Positions 18,287 through 24,791 of a stretch of 64,000 nucleotides of DNA are shown here, in pieces. Both the position numbers and the translations under genes were made by a program. Position 1 is the stretch's first letter, and each line of letters opens with the position of its first letter. Source of the stretch: Stenomitos rutilans HA7619-LM2 (lineage in GTDB: Bacteria; Cyanobacteriota; Cyanobacteriia; Leptolyngbyales; Leptolyngbyaceae); NCBI GenBank assembly GCA_019358945.1, contig JAHHIE010000002.1, forward strand, positions 62,001 to 126,000. Direction: 5' to 3'. A model generated the notes under the pieces. It was not told the DNA's origin. It was given only the letters and a program-made list of their open reading frames with translations, and did not search any database.

Positions 18287-18318
18287 TTATGCCCTCTAGA
18301 TTGCTCTAGAGGGCATAA
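18287..18318 (-). other. Perfect 14-bp hairpin with GNRA (GCAA) loop after the pentamer array
   Basis: TTATGCCCTCTAGA (18287-18300) and TCTAGAGGGCATAA (18305-18318) are exact reverse complements separated by four bases. Read on the minus strand the loop is GCAA, a GNRA tetraloop. It begins about 19 bases after the last clear pentamer of the array. No U tract follows in either direction, so it is not a typical intrinsic terminator. It could cap, stabilise or define the 3' end of the array RNA. Confidence 0.75.
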
Positions 18319-18337
18319 CTTTTACTGCCATAATAAA

Positions 18338-18432
18338 CCGCACCTCAGCGCACCCCGCCTGACCACTACGCACCACAACTTGCCAGGTCATACCAAACCC
18401 AACAAACCTCGTCCTACCTGATATCGCCATGC
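18338..18432 (-). repeat. Distal part of degenerate 5-base repeat array (YNNGG)
   Basis: Read on the minus strand from 18432 to 18338 the sequence divides into 19 consecutive units of five bases (one unit has four), starting CATGG, CGATA, TCAGG and ending TGAGG, TGCGG. Position 1 is T or C in 18 of 19, position 4 is G in 18 of 19, position 5 is G in 12 of 19, and positions 2-3 vary freely. Unit length is five, not three, so it is not explained by coding. It continues the block at 20221-20315 across the inserted IS607 element. Confidence 0.85.
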
Positions 18433-18434
18433 CA

Positions 18435-18600
18435 CAAATATCAGTATGGCTTTTTATAGTCCATGGTTATTCAAAACTTTGGCATCTTGAACTTGGAAGT
18501 AAACGGAAACCATAGATTCCCGCCAACCCTAGATATTCAAGATTCTTGGAAGCATTAAAATCAGCATGGTCAGCATGATTGCAATTCACGCACAAGAATC
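18435..18600 (-). ncRNA. Putative TnpB omega/reRNA region (right end of IS607)
   Basis: TnpB proteins work with a guide RNA made from the 3' end of tnpB and the element's right end, with the guide taken from flanking DNA. Here that RNA would cover the end of tnpB (stop at 18467) and the last ~30 bases of the element, and the guide would come from array sequence starting near 18427. Extent is inferred from the family; I did not fold the RNA. Confidence 0.35.
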
Positions 18601-19576
18601 TATCGCCTCTACGGTTTCGCCTGTCCCACTTGCCACAAGCGTAGCAGCGCTGCGAAGTCTTCCAGGGGTCTTTGCGTTGAACCTCAATCCCCTTAACTTC
18701 ACAATGGCGCTGCAACAAACTTGCAGCATAGGCATACAGCCAATGAGACAACCGCCTGTTAAACCTGCGAGAGAACGTCCCTCGTTTGCCAGATTTAACT
18801 TTCTTCAAATCTTCAATGACAAGCACTTTGATCTGAGAGAAATCTATTTGCTTAATCGCCTGACCCAGCCAGGATTTAATCTCTGCTCTGGTGTGTTTTT
18901 GGCGCTTTGCAAAGCCTTGAATCAGATGGTACAACTCGGTGCCTACGTTCTGCCCATCCGAGAATACCAATCCATTTTTATAGTTAGAGTCCATCCCCAC
19001 TACCCGTCCTTCAGTCTTGGGTGTAGGTCGTTTTTTCTCCAGCAGAAGGTCGATAAAAAGTCTGCCTTTCCTCATCCCCAGTCGAATTGTTTGCCGCAAG
19101 TTCCAACCATCCGCCAGCTTCTCATTCAGCGGCTTAGTCGATGGAATCGGAACGGTCAACCCTTTGGGAGCGCCAGAGCCAGTGAAGCGAACTGCCCAAT
19201 TAAAGCCATTCCCTCGAAATGGCTCAACGCTAACGAAGTGATAGAACAATGTCACGACTTGGCGCTGCAAATTGGGCTTACGCTTCTTAATCCTCTTACG
19301 CTGACTGGCAACGACTTCACCGCCCTGTTTTGCCAAAGCCTGACTCAATCGAGTCGTCGCCCCGAACCGCTTCACAGCACGGTGAGCGGTAGACAAATCA
19401 GCCAGCTTGCCGCGAAAGTCTTGCCGCCGCCAATACAGGTCAACGAAGTACTGCATGATGTCATGGCAGCGATGCAGGAAGGCTTTCAAAACCTCTTGCT
19501 TTCCTTGATTCAGGTCATTCAGATAAACCCGATACGACCGAGACATCATTCCTTTGTCACGCCGCGCTGCCATCAC
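18467..19576 (-). CDS. tnpB: TnpB RNA-guided nuclease of IS607 element, 369 aa
   Basis: RuvC-type TnpB with all three catalytic acidic residues in place: D196 in GMDSNYKNGLV, E255 in VLVIEDL and D339 in HADFNASKNL. A zinc ribbon (C311, C314, C329, C332; CYACGKWDRR and FLCVNCNH) lies between the last two, as is normal. The N-terminal half carries the basic wedge-like region. Start is GTG 19576 (4-base overlap with tnpA) or ATG 19573; MSRSYRVYLND ten codons in is also plausible, with AAAGGA upstream. It should cut unoccupied target sites next to the element's TAM and favour element retention. Confidence 0.9.
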   Translation of the reverse strand: MMAARRDKGMMSRSYRVYLNDLNQGKQEVLKAFLHRCHDIMQYFVDLYWRRQDFRGKLADLSTAHRAVKRFGATTRLSQALAKQGGEVVASQRKRIKKRKPNLQRQVVTLFYHFVSVEPFRGNGFNWAVRFTGSGAPKGLTVPIPSTKPLNEKLADGWNLRQTIRLGMRKGRLFIDLLLEKKRPTPKTEGRVVGMDSNYKNGLVFSDGQNVGTELYHLIQGFAKRQKHTRAEIKSWLGQAIKQIDFSQIKVLVIEDLKKVKSGKRGTFSRRFNRRLSHWLYAYAASLLQRHCEVKGIEVQRKDPWKTSQRCYACGKWDRRNRRGDRFLCVNCNHADHADFNASKNLEYLGLAGIYGFRLLPSSRCQSFE

Positions 19577-20169
19577 TCCGTCTCCTCAATCGCTTTGATT
19601 GCAGCCTCAGTCTTTTTACGTCCTCTGCGTTGCCCATACAACCTTGCTGCAAAGCTCGTAATCACAGCTACCAAATCTTCCATCAAATCATGGGTGCAAT
19701 TATCTGAAAGGTTCACCACTTCGATTTTGAATGGGCAAAGAGACTCAAACCAACGGAATCCAAAGCGGGTTAAGCGGTCTTTATTTTCAATCAGGAGTAC
19801 GTCAAAGTTTTGGTCTTTCAATAGTTTGTGGAGCTTTTTGCGATCGTCATTCATCCCAGAGGCAAACTCTTTCGTTGTCGAAATGATTTGGTATCCCTTG
19901 GCGATGGCGTACCGGGTTAAGCCGTCTACCTGCGAGTCCATTGCCGCTTTATTTTCAGATGACGACTCTCTGGCATATAGGGCGCATTTAACCCCGCTAC
20001 TGGCAGGGGCTTCACCTAGCTGCTCTGCCAGCCAATATCCAGGAATAAAAACATGCCCTGATTCAGATTTAAGGCTAGGCGCTTTCCCTGCATACACCCA
20101 CCGTCTGAGTGTCCATGGGTTTACGCCTAGCATCTTTGCCGCTTTAGTAAGCTTGTACCTTTGCTCCAT
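19573..20169 (-). CDS. tnpA: IS607-type serine transposase TnpA, 198 aa
   Basis: N-terminal MerR-like helix-turn-helix (KLTKAAKMLGVNPWTLRRWV, residues 6-25) followed by a serine recombinase catalytic domain: YARESSSE with the probable nucleophile Ser69, then a conserved ENKDRLTRFGF segment. This N-terminal DNA-binding plus catalytic order is diagnostic of IS607 TnpA. Starts at ATG 20169 and overlaps tnpB by ATGA-type coupling. Length is typical of the family and no inactivating change is visible. Confidence 0.93.
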   Translation of the reverse strand: MEQRYKLTKAAKMLGVNPWTLRRWVYAGKAPSLKSESGHVFIPGYWLAEQLGEAPASSGVKCALYARESSSENKAAMDSQVDGLTRYAIAKGYQIISTTKEFASGMNDDRKKLHKLLKDQNFDVLLIENKDRLTRFGFRWFESLCPFKIEVVNLSDNCTHDLMEDLVAVITSFAARLYGQRRGRKKTEAAIKAIEETE

Positions 20170-20216
20170 ACCTCAAAGTATAGCAAAGAAAGTCAAAGTT
20201 ATGGAGAATTAGTTAT

Positions 20217-20223
20217 CATGCCA
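20217..20223 (+). repeat. 7-bp junction repeat CATGCCA (left end of IS607)
   Basis: Identical to 18428-18434. Serine transposases of this family exchange strands at a very short identical core, so the crossover lies within this repeat. Restoring a single copy re-forms the periodic array without a phase change. Confidence 0.7.
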
Positions 20224-20315
20224 AGTCTTAACTCAGCAAACCCGACCCAACCAGATCTCGTCAAACCGGATTTGACCCTGGCAAACCGTACCGAACCTTG
20301 CCAAACCTCAAGTTA
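20221..20315 (-). repeat. Proximal part of degenerate 5-base repeat array (YNNGG)
   Basis: Starting immediately after the TGA of the upstream gene (20316-20318), the minus strand reads in 5-base units: a leader TAACT, then 18 units from TGAGG, TTTGG, CAAGG to TAAGA and CTTGG. Position 1 is a pyrimidine in all 18, position 4 is G in 17 of 18, and position 5 is G in 11 of 18; positions 2-3 vary. On the plus strand this appears as CC every fifth base from 20221 to 20310. With the distal block there are about 37 units. The strict spacing suggests selection on RNA or DNA register. Confidence 0.85.
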
Positions 20316-20945
20316 TCAGTCTAATCCAACTTGAAAACTGGTTACAACAAACCGACCGTAAGTAGGGCGAAAATCAGCAACGCCAATAAGCTTCCCAGCC
20401 ATTGTCAGAACATCCATGAAGTCTACAGGTCGAATGTACTCAGGGACATTTACCAAAAAACTAATCTCGCACTTCCAGCCGGCTTTAAGCGCTGGTCTTG
20501 TTCTTGTTATACCAGCCCTTTGCACAGTTACACGGCACTTGTGTTCGTAGTCCCATGCACTTACACCCAAAGGCGCAAGTGGAGTCAACGCAACAATCCC
20601 AGCCTTGTATAAATCCATAGCCGATTTTCGCGGAGATCGTGGGTCTTGCCTGAATTTAGCGGCATTAATTACAGCCATCCTGAAATATTCGCCAGGGATG
20701 CACAATATACCTTCATCATCTCGATAAACATAACTTTCGATATTGTCTGATTTTTTGGTTTTAGACCCTTTCGCTGCATTCGCTTTTGCCTCTACCTCTT
20801 CACAATTCCAGCGATGAAATAGAATATCAGCCACGCCTTCAAGCTTGACAGTAGCAATATATGGCTGACAAAGCTCCAATACTTCAAGCGCCCCATTCGT
20901 AACTTCAGGGCCAACCGCTGTCGCAACAATACCGTTTTTGACCAT
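20316..20945 (-). CDS. Conserved phage protein with Cas7/RAMP-like features (putative RNA-binding), 209 aa
   Basis: I recognise this as a type of protein seen in diverse phages without assigned function. Features recalling Cas7-type RAMPs are an early strand VKLEGVADILFHRW, a long basic insertion (AKANAAKGSKTKK), then GILCIPGEYFRMAVINAAK (the IPG-x-x-x-R loop-helix), a strand pair VTVQRAGITRTRP, and a C-terminal FRPTYGRFVVTSF resembling the RAMP Gly/Arg loop. Start at ATG 20945, GAGG upstream. The stop is directly followed, in the same transcript direction, by the pentamer array, so protein and array are probably expressed together. The RAMP link is my inference. Confidence 0.6.
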   Translation of the reverse strand: MVKNGIVATAVGPEVTNGALEVLELCQPYIATVKLEGVADILFHRWNCEEVEAKANAAKGSKTKKSDNIESYVYRDDEGILCIPGEYFRMAVINAAKFRQDPRSPRKSAMDLYKAGIVALTPLAPLGVSAWDYEHKCRVTVQRAGITRTRPALKAGWKCEISFLVNVPEYIRPVDFMDVLTMAGKLIGVADFRPTYGRFVVTSFQVGLD

Positions 20946-21032
20946 TGAAAACCTCGCAATTAACTATTAACAGTATAGCATTATTATGCCATAGCAGTAT
21001 CGTAGACGTGTTTAATTTAGTGCTGTAGCATG

Positions 21033-21045
21033 ATAGTGGTACTAT
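21033..21045. promoter_or_regulatory. Candidate operator dyad between divergent genes
   Basis: ATAGT-GGT-ACTAT is a perfect dyad with 5-bp arms, lying 6 bases before the XRE start codon and within the 106-base space shared with the divergent RAMP-like gene. It is a natural binding site for the XRE protein and could control both directions. Short, so moderate confidence. Confidence 0.4.
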
Positions 21046-21051
21046 TTTGAG

Positions 21052-21273
21052 ATGGTCGTGAAAAATCTTGTTGCAAAGGCTCTTCAGGAAAGAGAAATGA
21101 CGCGTTATAGGTTTTGGCAAAAAACCGGATTAGCGCGTGTTACAGCGTATCGTCTGGTAGACGACCCGTTGTATGTACCTGGCGGTGACGTATGGGAGAA
21201 AGTCTGTGCGGCTTTAGATTGCCAGCCTGGCGAATTATTAATTAGAGAAATTGAAAACAATAACTTAAGCTAG
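21052..21273 (+). CDS. XRE/Cro-type HTH regulator, 73 aa
   Basis: A compact helix-turn-helix of the Cro/CI-like (HTH_26) kind: VAKALQEREMTRYRFWQKTG then LARVTAYRLVDDP, followed by a C-terminal helix AALDCQPGELLI typical of this subfamily. It is divergent from the RAMP-like gene and has a dyad just upstream, so it probably autoregulates and controls that gene. Start ATG 21052 has only a weak Shine-Dalgarno. It ends 17 bases before the convergent end of the tail chaperone gene. Confidence 0.8.
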   Translation: MVVKNLVAKALQEREMTRYRFWQKTGLARVTAYRLVDDPLYVPGGDVWEKVCAALDCQPGELLIREIENNNLS

Positions 21274-21289
21274 TCAATCGCCTAAAGAA

Positions 21290-21706
21290 CTACCGTCGCT
21301 GTCCGCTTTGCACAGGTTTGGGTTTGCCAGCCTTGGGTGTGGTCGTCACTTGCTGCAACTGGCTAAAAACCTGCAAGATTTCCTCAACGGTCAAGTTGAA
21401 CGTCACGTCCTCCTGCTTCGATCCATTGGGCAAGAGGATCAACCGATAGTCGCACAGCAGTGGGTCGAGTTCTGGTATCAACGCTTTAAGGCTGTAGGCA
21501 AGACGATAGTGGTTAGACGGGTCGCTAAGACGCTGTAAGACCAGTTCGGCGTAGTCATTGCCTAAGGGTGTACCCGGTTGAATTGGTCTACCATGTTTGT
21601 CCGTACCTAACACCGTTGCTAAAGGCACCATCTTGATCTCAGAGAGGTTAACGGGCGTGTTGATGGTGTAGGTGCGATCGCGCAACTTCAGTTCAATCGA
21701 CGGCAT
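21290..21706 (-). CDS. Tail assembly chaperone-like protein, 138 aa
   Basis: Second of two genes between the major tail protein and the tape measure, the classic site of tail chaperones. Contains VEEILQVFSQLQQV near the end and a beta-rich N-terminus (SIELKLRDRTYTINTPVNL). It overlaps the previous gene by 14 bases with its own AGGAG before ATG 21706, so normal re-initiation is more likely than the programmed frameshift seen in many siphoviruses. Assignment is by position. Confidence 0.5.
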   Translation of the reverse strand: MPSIELKLRDRTYTINTPVNLSEIKMVPLATVLGTDKHGRPIQPGTPLGNDYAELVLQRLSDPSNHYRLAYSLKALIPELDPLLCDYRLILLPNGSKQEDVTFNLTVEEILQVFSQLQQVTTTPKAGKPKPVQSGQRR

Positions 21707-22418
21707 CTGGTTCTAACTCCTGTGCGATTGCATGTTGTTGGATTAACTTTTGACGTTCGGTTTTGTCCCACCACTTCACCTGATAGGTACGGCGTTCGTA
21801 CTCTTCAGCGTTCTCTTGCTTCCAACCGTCATAACTGCGTTTTAGGCTTTCCATTACCCGTTGTTCAGGGTCTTTCTGAAGTTCGCTATGAGTGTAAAGG
21901 AACTTGTCAAGCCCTTCGATCGGGAAGTGTTCATACAGCCATAAACCCATCTCCCACCCGAACCCATTGGCTAAGTTGGCAATCGTGTCATAGTCGTAGT
22001 CGCCTGACGATGGAAACGGCAGATCATCAACTGTGATCGGGTCGTCTGGGCTTTTGACCCGTTCTGCCTTGGGTTGTGGTGTGAAGGTGTGCAACGCAAC
22101 TAACAACGAAGGCTCTAGCACCTCTGCAACCACTTGCCCAAAAAACAAGCGTTCAAGCAGGTTGATGTCGGTTTTCAACGCTTCCACTTGTAATGGCAAA
22201 GCGTTTTCAGCGGGAATGATGGCTGCGATCGCCTCTACCAAGCCCCACCCCTTTGGGTCTTCTGCGAGCAACTCAGTCATCTGCCCTAACTCCACCCACG
22301 CTTGCACCAATTCATTGAGGAGCAATTGCATCAAAGTAAGGCGCGATCGCGGTACCGGGTAAATAACCGCAATTGCGCCTGTTTGATAGCGCAGCACACA
22401 GGGTTGACCAAACGGCAT
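21693..22418 (-). CDS. Tail assembly protein upstream of chaperone, 241 aa
   Basis: Starts at ATG 22418, overlapping by one base the stop of the major tail protein gene. Helical N-terminal half (LMQLLLNELVQAWVELGQM), acidic linker, then a YDYDTIANLANGFGWEMGLW segment and a charged helical C-terminus (KWWDKTERQKLIQQHAIAQEL). Position fits the first tail chaperone. No family name can be given from sequence alone. Confidence 0.5.
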   Translation of the reverse strand: MPFGQPCVLRYQTGAIAVIYPVPRSRLTLMQLLLNELVQAWVELGQMTELLAEDPKGWGLVEAIAAIIPAENALPLQVEALKTDINLLERLFFGQVVAEVLEPSLLVALHTFTPQPKAERVKSPDDPITVDDLPFPSSGDYDYDTIANLANGFGWEMGLWLYEHFPIEGLDKFLYTHSELQKDPEQRVMESLKRSYDGWKQENAEEYERRTYQVKWWDKTERQKLIQQHAIAQELEPDAVD

Positions 22419-23203
22419 CAGCAGGGGTTGAGTTGGTTCAGAAACAACACATCAGGAGCAGACGAAAGGAAGAAGGCTAACTCTTGACCTGGCTCAGTAA
22501 TGGGGATAGAACCAGTTGAATCGGGTGAAGCATCAAAAATCCATTGCGTCAGCTTGCCATTGGTCAAAATGATGTTGAGCAGCACTGACAGCGAAATGAA
22601 TGGTGTGGATGACTTCACATAGATATTGCTGAGCGCAATCGGCACCTTATAGGAGACGTACTTGCCCCATAGTCCACTGCCCCACTTCTGAGCGTTATTC
22701 TGACCGATCGCAAACTTAAGCTCATTCCCCGCGCCAGACGGATCGAAGGCGTTGTAATCAGTGTCTTGCACCAGGTTGAACAACGATTTATCAACGGTGG
22801 GGTCAAACCACGATGCCTCAGTAATCGCATTTGCTAAGACACCCGTGCCAAACGTACCACTGGTAGAGGCTGCGACTAACCCGTTGGGTGGAACAAGGTA
22901 AGCAGATTTTGCTACAAAGGTCGAGCGGCTGCCAAGCTCAAACTTACGGGCAAACTTCATACCCAAAATATCCATCGTTTTAGAACCAAAGTTGAGGTTT
23001 AGTTTTGGCTCTTCTTTGGTGGGATAACGCAAAGCCACGTTACGAGTGCCCGCGCAATCCACTGTCTCAATGTTGGCAAGCTCGATGCCTGTATCATAAG
23101 CAGCGGTGGACGGTGGCGGGATGACCAACAACTCACCTGTCGTTGCATCAGCTACAACACAATCAACAACACCCTTAAATGCCTGAAAAATTTCCTTAGC
23201 CAT
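22418..23203 (-). CDS. Major tail protein (tube) candidate, 261 aa
   Basis: Immediately precedes the chaperone pair, where siphoviruses encode the tail tube. The protein is beta-rich, with ADATTGELLVIPPPS near the N-terminus and repeated strand patterns (YVSYKVPIALSNIYV, ISLSVLLNIILTNG). It starts at ATG 23203, about 100 bases after an inverted repeat that could act as an attenuator, compatible with high, tuned expression of a tube protein. No diagnostic motif was identified. Confidence 0.6.
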   Translation of the reverse strand: MAKEIFQAFKGVVDCVVADATTGELLVIPPPSTAAYDTGIELANIETVDCAGTRNVALRYPTKEEPKLNLNFGSKTMDILGMKFARKFELGSRSTFVAKSAYLVPPNGLVAASTSGTFGTGVLANAITEASWFDPTVDKSLFNLVQDTDYNAFDPSGAGNELKFAIGQNNAQKWGSGLWGKYVSYKVPIALSNIYVKSSTPFISLSVLLNIILTNGKLTQWIFDASPDSTGSIPITEPGQELAFFLSSAPDVLFLNQLNPC

Positions 23204-23260
23204 TGACAGGTATACCTCTGTGTGCTTTCGAGTAAACTAAAACAGAGGGTTTGGAACCCC

Positions 23261-23308
23261 AAAAAGAAACCGTTCCGGCGTGTCTGTTGGGCGGTTTCTT
23301 TTTGTACC
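23261..23308 (-). terminator. Inverted repeat with T tracts on both sides
   Basis: AAAAAGAAACCG (23261-23272) and CGGTTTCTTTTT (23292-23303) are perfect reverse complements with a 19-base loop, giving U-rich ends on either strand. It lies between a small structural gene (23313-23675) and the major tail protein, so it is likely an attenuator or an RNA processing/termination signal within the operon. Confidence 0.65.
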
Positions 23309-23312
23309 AAAG

Positions 23313-23675
23313 TTAAGTTGAGGCAACGCCCGCTGCTGTCAGTACGGCATCATAGTTGAACGGACTGAGCGTATAAATATTTGGGCTGGTAGCGTTAATA
23401 GCGGTACTATTGGCAGGGCTGGCACTGCTTACATAAGTGGCACCACCGGCAAACAGATACTCTGTAATCGTAGTTGTCTTCAAACTGCCGTTAAAGCCTT
23501 CTTTGATCAGTAAGCGTCGAGTGAGCTTTTCAACGGTGCCATTGTTGACTGTTTGCGAGAGAATCCATTGCTTATTCGGGGCGTCGATCGCAAAGTTAGT
23601 AGTGATGGCATCACTGGCACTCACTATCTGCGTGACAGAAGGACGCGCACCCATCGTTTGTGTAAAATCAGCCAT
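23313..23675 (-). CDS. Small virion protein (tail or decoration), 120 aa
   Basis: Begins MADFTQTMGARPSVTQIVS. Thr/Ser/Ala-rich and beta-patterned (TTTITEYLFAGGATYVSSA), like minor tail or decoration proteins. It lies just upstream of the major tail protein and is separated from it by a strong inverted repeat. No family recognised. Confidence 0.6.
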   Translation of the reverse strand: MADFTQTMGARPSVTQIVSASDAITTNFAIDAPNKQWILSQTVNNGTVEKLTRRLLIKEGFNGSLKTTTITEYLFAGGATYVSSASPANSTAINATSPNIYTLSPFNYDAVLTAAGVAST

Positions 23676-23716
23676 AGGGTGAAAAGTAGTTGTAGCGCTA
23701 CGCCTCCATTAAGCCC

Positions 23717-23758
23717 TTGACAGAGTACAATGATGATGATATATACCGCTTACGGTAT
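23717..23758 (+). promoter_or_regulatory. Consensus promoter overlapped by a palindromic operator
   Basis: TTGACA (23717-23722) and TATATA (23740-23745) are separated by exactly 17 bases, a near-perfect sigma70-type promoter. ATACCG-CTTA-CGGTAT (23743-23758) is a perfect 6-bp-arm palindrome covering the end of the -10 box and the predicted start point. Transcription would begin about five bases before the ATG at 23757, so the message is nearly leaderless. The site has the layout of a repressor-controlled, autoregulated promoter. Confidence 0.75.
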
Positions 23759-23948
23759 GACAAGTTCGTCTGAAATACTCGATCGGCTCATTCGCGCACA
23801 CCAAATGACCCAAGGGCAGGCAGCGGTCTTTCTTGGGGTGAAACAGCATCACATCAGCCTTTACGTGAACGGCAAACGCAAGATGAGCGCCGATCGGTTT
23901 TTATTGTTCTTGGAAAAGCTAGGCGGTGAAGTGAGGGTAAAGGGATGA
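23757..23948 (+). CDS. HTH antitoxin/repressor-like protein, 63 aa
   Basis: I chose ATG 23757 because the promoter -10 box lies inside the longer frame that begins at 23730. The protein is one helix-turn-helix: ILDRLIRAHQMTQGQAAVFL followed by VKQHHISLYVNGKRKMSADR, close to XRE or antitoxin-type domains. The palindrome over its own promoter suggests autorepression. It starts a three-gene plus-strand cassette inside the minus-strand tail operon, typical of an independently transcribed moron. Confidence 0.75.
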   Translation: MTSSSEILDRLIRAHQMTQGQAAVFLGVKQHHISLYVNGKRKMSADRFLLFLEKLGGEVRVKG

Positions 23949-24154
23949 GTGACAGTACAGAAACGGCATCGTCTCTGCTTCAAATGCCGTTAGTATTAGC
24001 GGAGTTACTATTTGCCTGTTACGGCATCAGGTCGATCGCGCATCGTGATTTCGAGTCATTTGCAGGCTGCATTCTGATCGTTGCATTTCTAGGATGGGTA
24101 GTACGGCAAATAAGCAGGACAGCAACACAGATAAAAGAAAATGAGAACTTGTAA
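23945..24154 (+). CDS. Two-helix membrane protein, 69 aa
   Basis: ATGA overlap with the repressor gene. Two likely membrane helices (LVLAELLFACYGIRSI and FAGCILIVAFLGWVVRQI) with a short charged tail. Coupled to an HTH gene, it might be a small toxin-like or exclusion protein; nothing in the sequence proves this. No family recognised. Confidence 0.6.
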   Translation: MSDSTETASSLLQMPLVLAELLFACYGIRSIAHRDFESFAGCILIVAFLGWVVRQISRTATQIKENENL

Positions 24155-24782
24155 TTCATGCGTTTACTACTACAATGATCGATCAGGTTCCGTCTGCAAT
24201 GCGTTTCATTCACTTGCTTCAATTGAGCATGCGGAAAGTTGCCGTGATTATAAAAAAGATGAATCAAAGCTTTTAGCGGTATCATCACGCGATCGATGGG
24301 TGTGCACACAGCCTGAGGATGGATGGCTCGACATTCATCGCTATGAACGTGTTTATTTTGATAAACCGAATAGGTTATTGCCGTTCACGATTGGTATTAC
24401 TTTTGACTCCAATTACAGACGTTGTCGTTATCAAACTTTTGGCATTACGGATAGCGCTTGGTCGTGCCACAAAGTTACTCATTATGAAGTAGAACGAGAA
24501 TTTGTAGAGACGATGGATATGAGCAGGTATGTACCTGCGGCTATTGCCACAAAAACGTTTATTTCTGCAAATATTGAATTCAGTGACCCTTTCTTAGGCT
24601 TGTCTACATTTGACGGGCATTACACTTTCTTAGACCTGTCTATATTTGACGGGCATTACGAAGTTACGTCAAACCCTGCTTACTCACCATCTATAGAATA
24701 TTTTTCGCATGTTTTGAGCATCAGGCGCTTGCCCGCTGAATTAACAATTCTCAGAATTCCGATCGCTGGAACACGAGGATAA
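24141..24782 (+). CDS. Hypothetical Cys-rich N-terminus protein, 213 aa
   Basis: Overlaps the membrane protein gene. The N-terminus has four cysteines in a short zinc-site-like set (CNSC, then SVCNAF, then SCRDY). The middle is beta-rich, and residues about 150-173 hold a tandem 12-residue duplication ending in FDGHY. Ends 9 bases before the convergent tail gene. Function unknown; it is the last gene of a lysogenic-type cassette, so it may act in the lysogen (exclusion or defence). Confidence 0.6.
   Translation: MRTCNSCVYYYNDRSGSVCNAFHSLASIEHAESCRDYKKDESKLLAVSSRDRWVCTQPEDGWLDIHRYERVYFDKPNRLLPFTIGITFDSNYRRCRYQTFGITDSAWSCHKVTHYEVEREFVETMDMSRYVPAAIATKTFISANIEFSDPFLGLSTFDGHYTFLDLSIFDGHYEVTSNPAYSPSIEYFSHVLSIRRLPAELTILRIPIAGTRG
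24588..24659 (+). repeat. 36-base in-frame tandem duplication
   Basis: Two adjacent 36-base copies differing at a few positions, each containing the shared core ATTTGACGGGCATTAC. They encode two near-identical 12-residue segments ending in FDGHY within the 213-aa protein. Confidence 0.7.
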
Positions 24783-24791
24783 TACCGCCCA

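Larger units (their letters stand above)
18428..20223 (-). mobile_element. IS607-family element (tnpA-tnpB) inserted in the pentamer array
   Basis: The element holds a MerR-HTH serine transposase gene and a tnpB gene on the minus strand, overlapping by 4 bases, with short non-coding ends and no inverted repeats, as expected for IS607. A 7-bp direct repeat, CATGCCA, lies at both junctions (18428-18434 and 20217-20223). Removing one copy plus the element joins CTTGG to CATGG and CGATA in exact 5-base phase, which places the boundaries within that repeat and gives a length near 1.79 kb. Both genes look intact. Confidence 0.85.

Noticed and set aside
18566-20212. 548-aa plus-strand reading frame across the IS607 genes
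   Set aside because: It is antisense to tnpA and tnpB, both of which have clear family motifs; the plus-strand translation has no recognisable features.
18338-20315. Conventional CRISPR array
   Set aside because: There are no identical 25-37-base repeats with unique spacers; units are five bases with only three partly conserved positions. No cas1/cas2.
20218-20335. Short plus-strand reading frame through the pentamer array (MPSLNSANPTQPDLVKP...)
   Set aside because: The conserved period is five bases, not three, and the pattern continues out of this frame into the next block and across the IS, so coding does not explain it.
21693-21706. Programmed frameshift between the tail chaperone genes
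   Set aside because: No slippery heptamer was seen, the downstream gene is in the +1 frame, and it has its own AGGAG and ATG.
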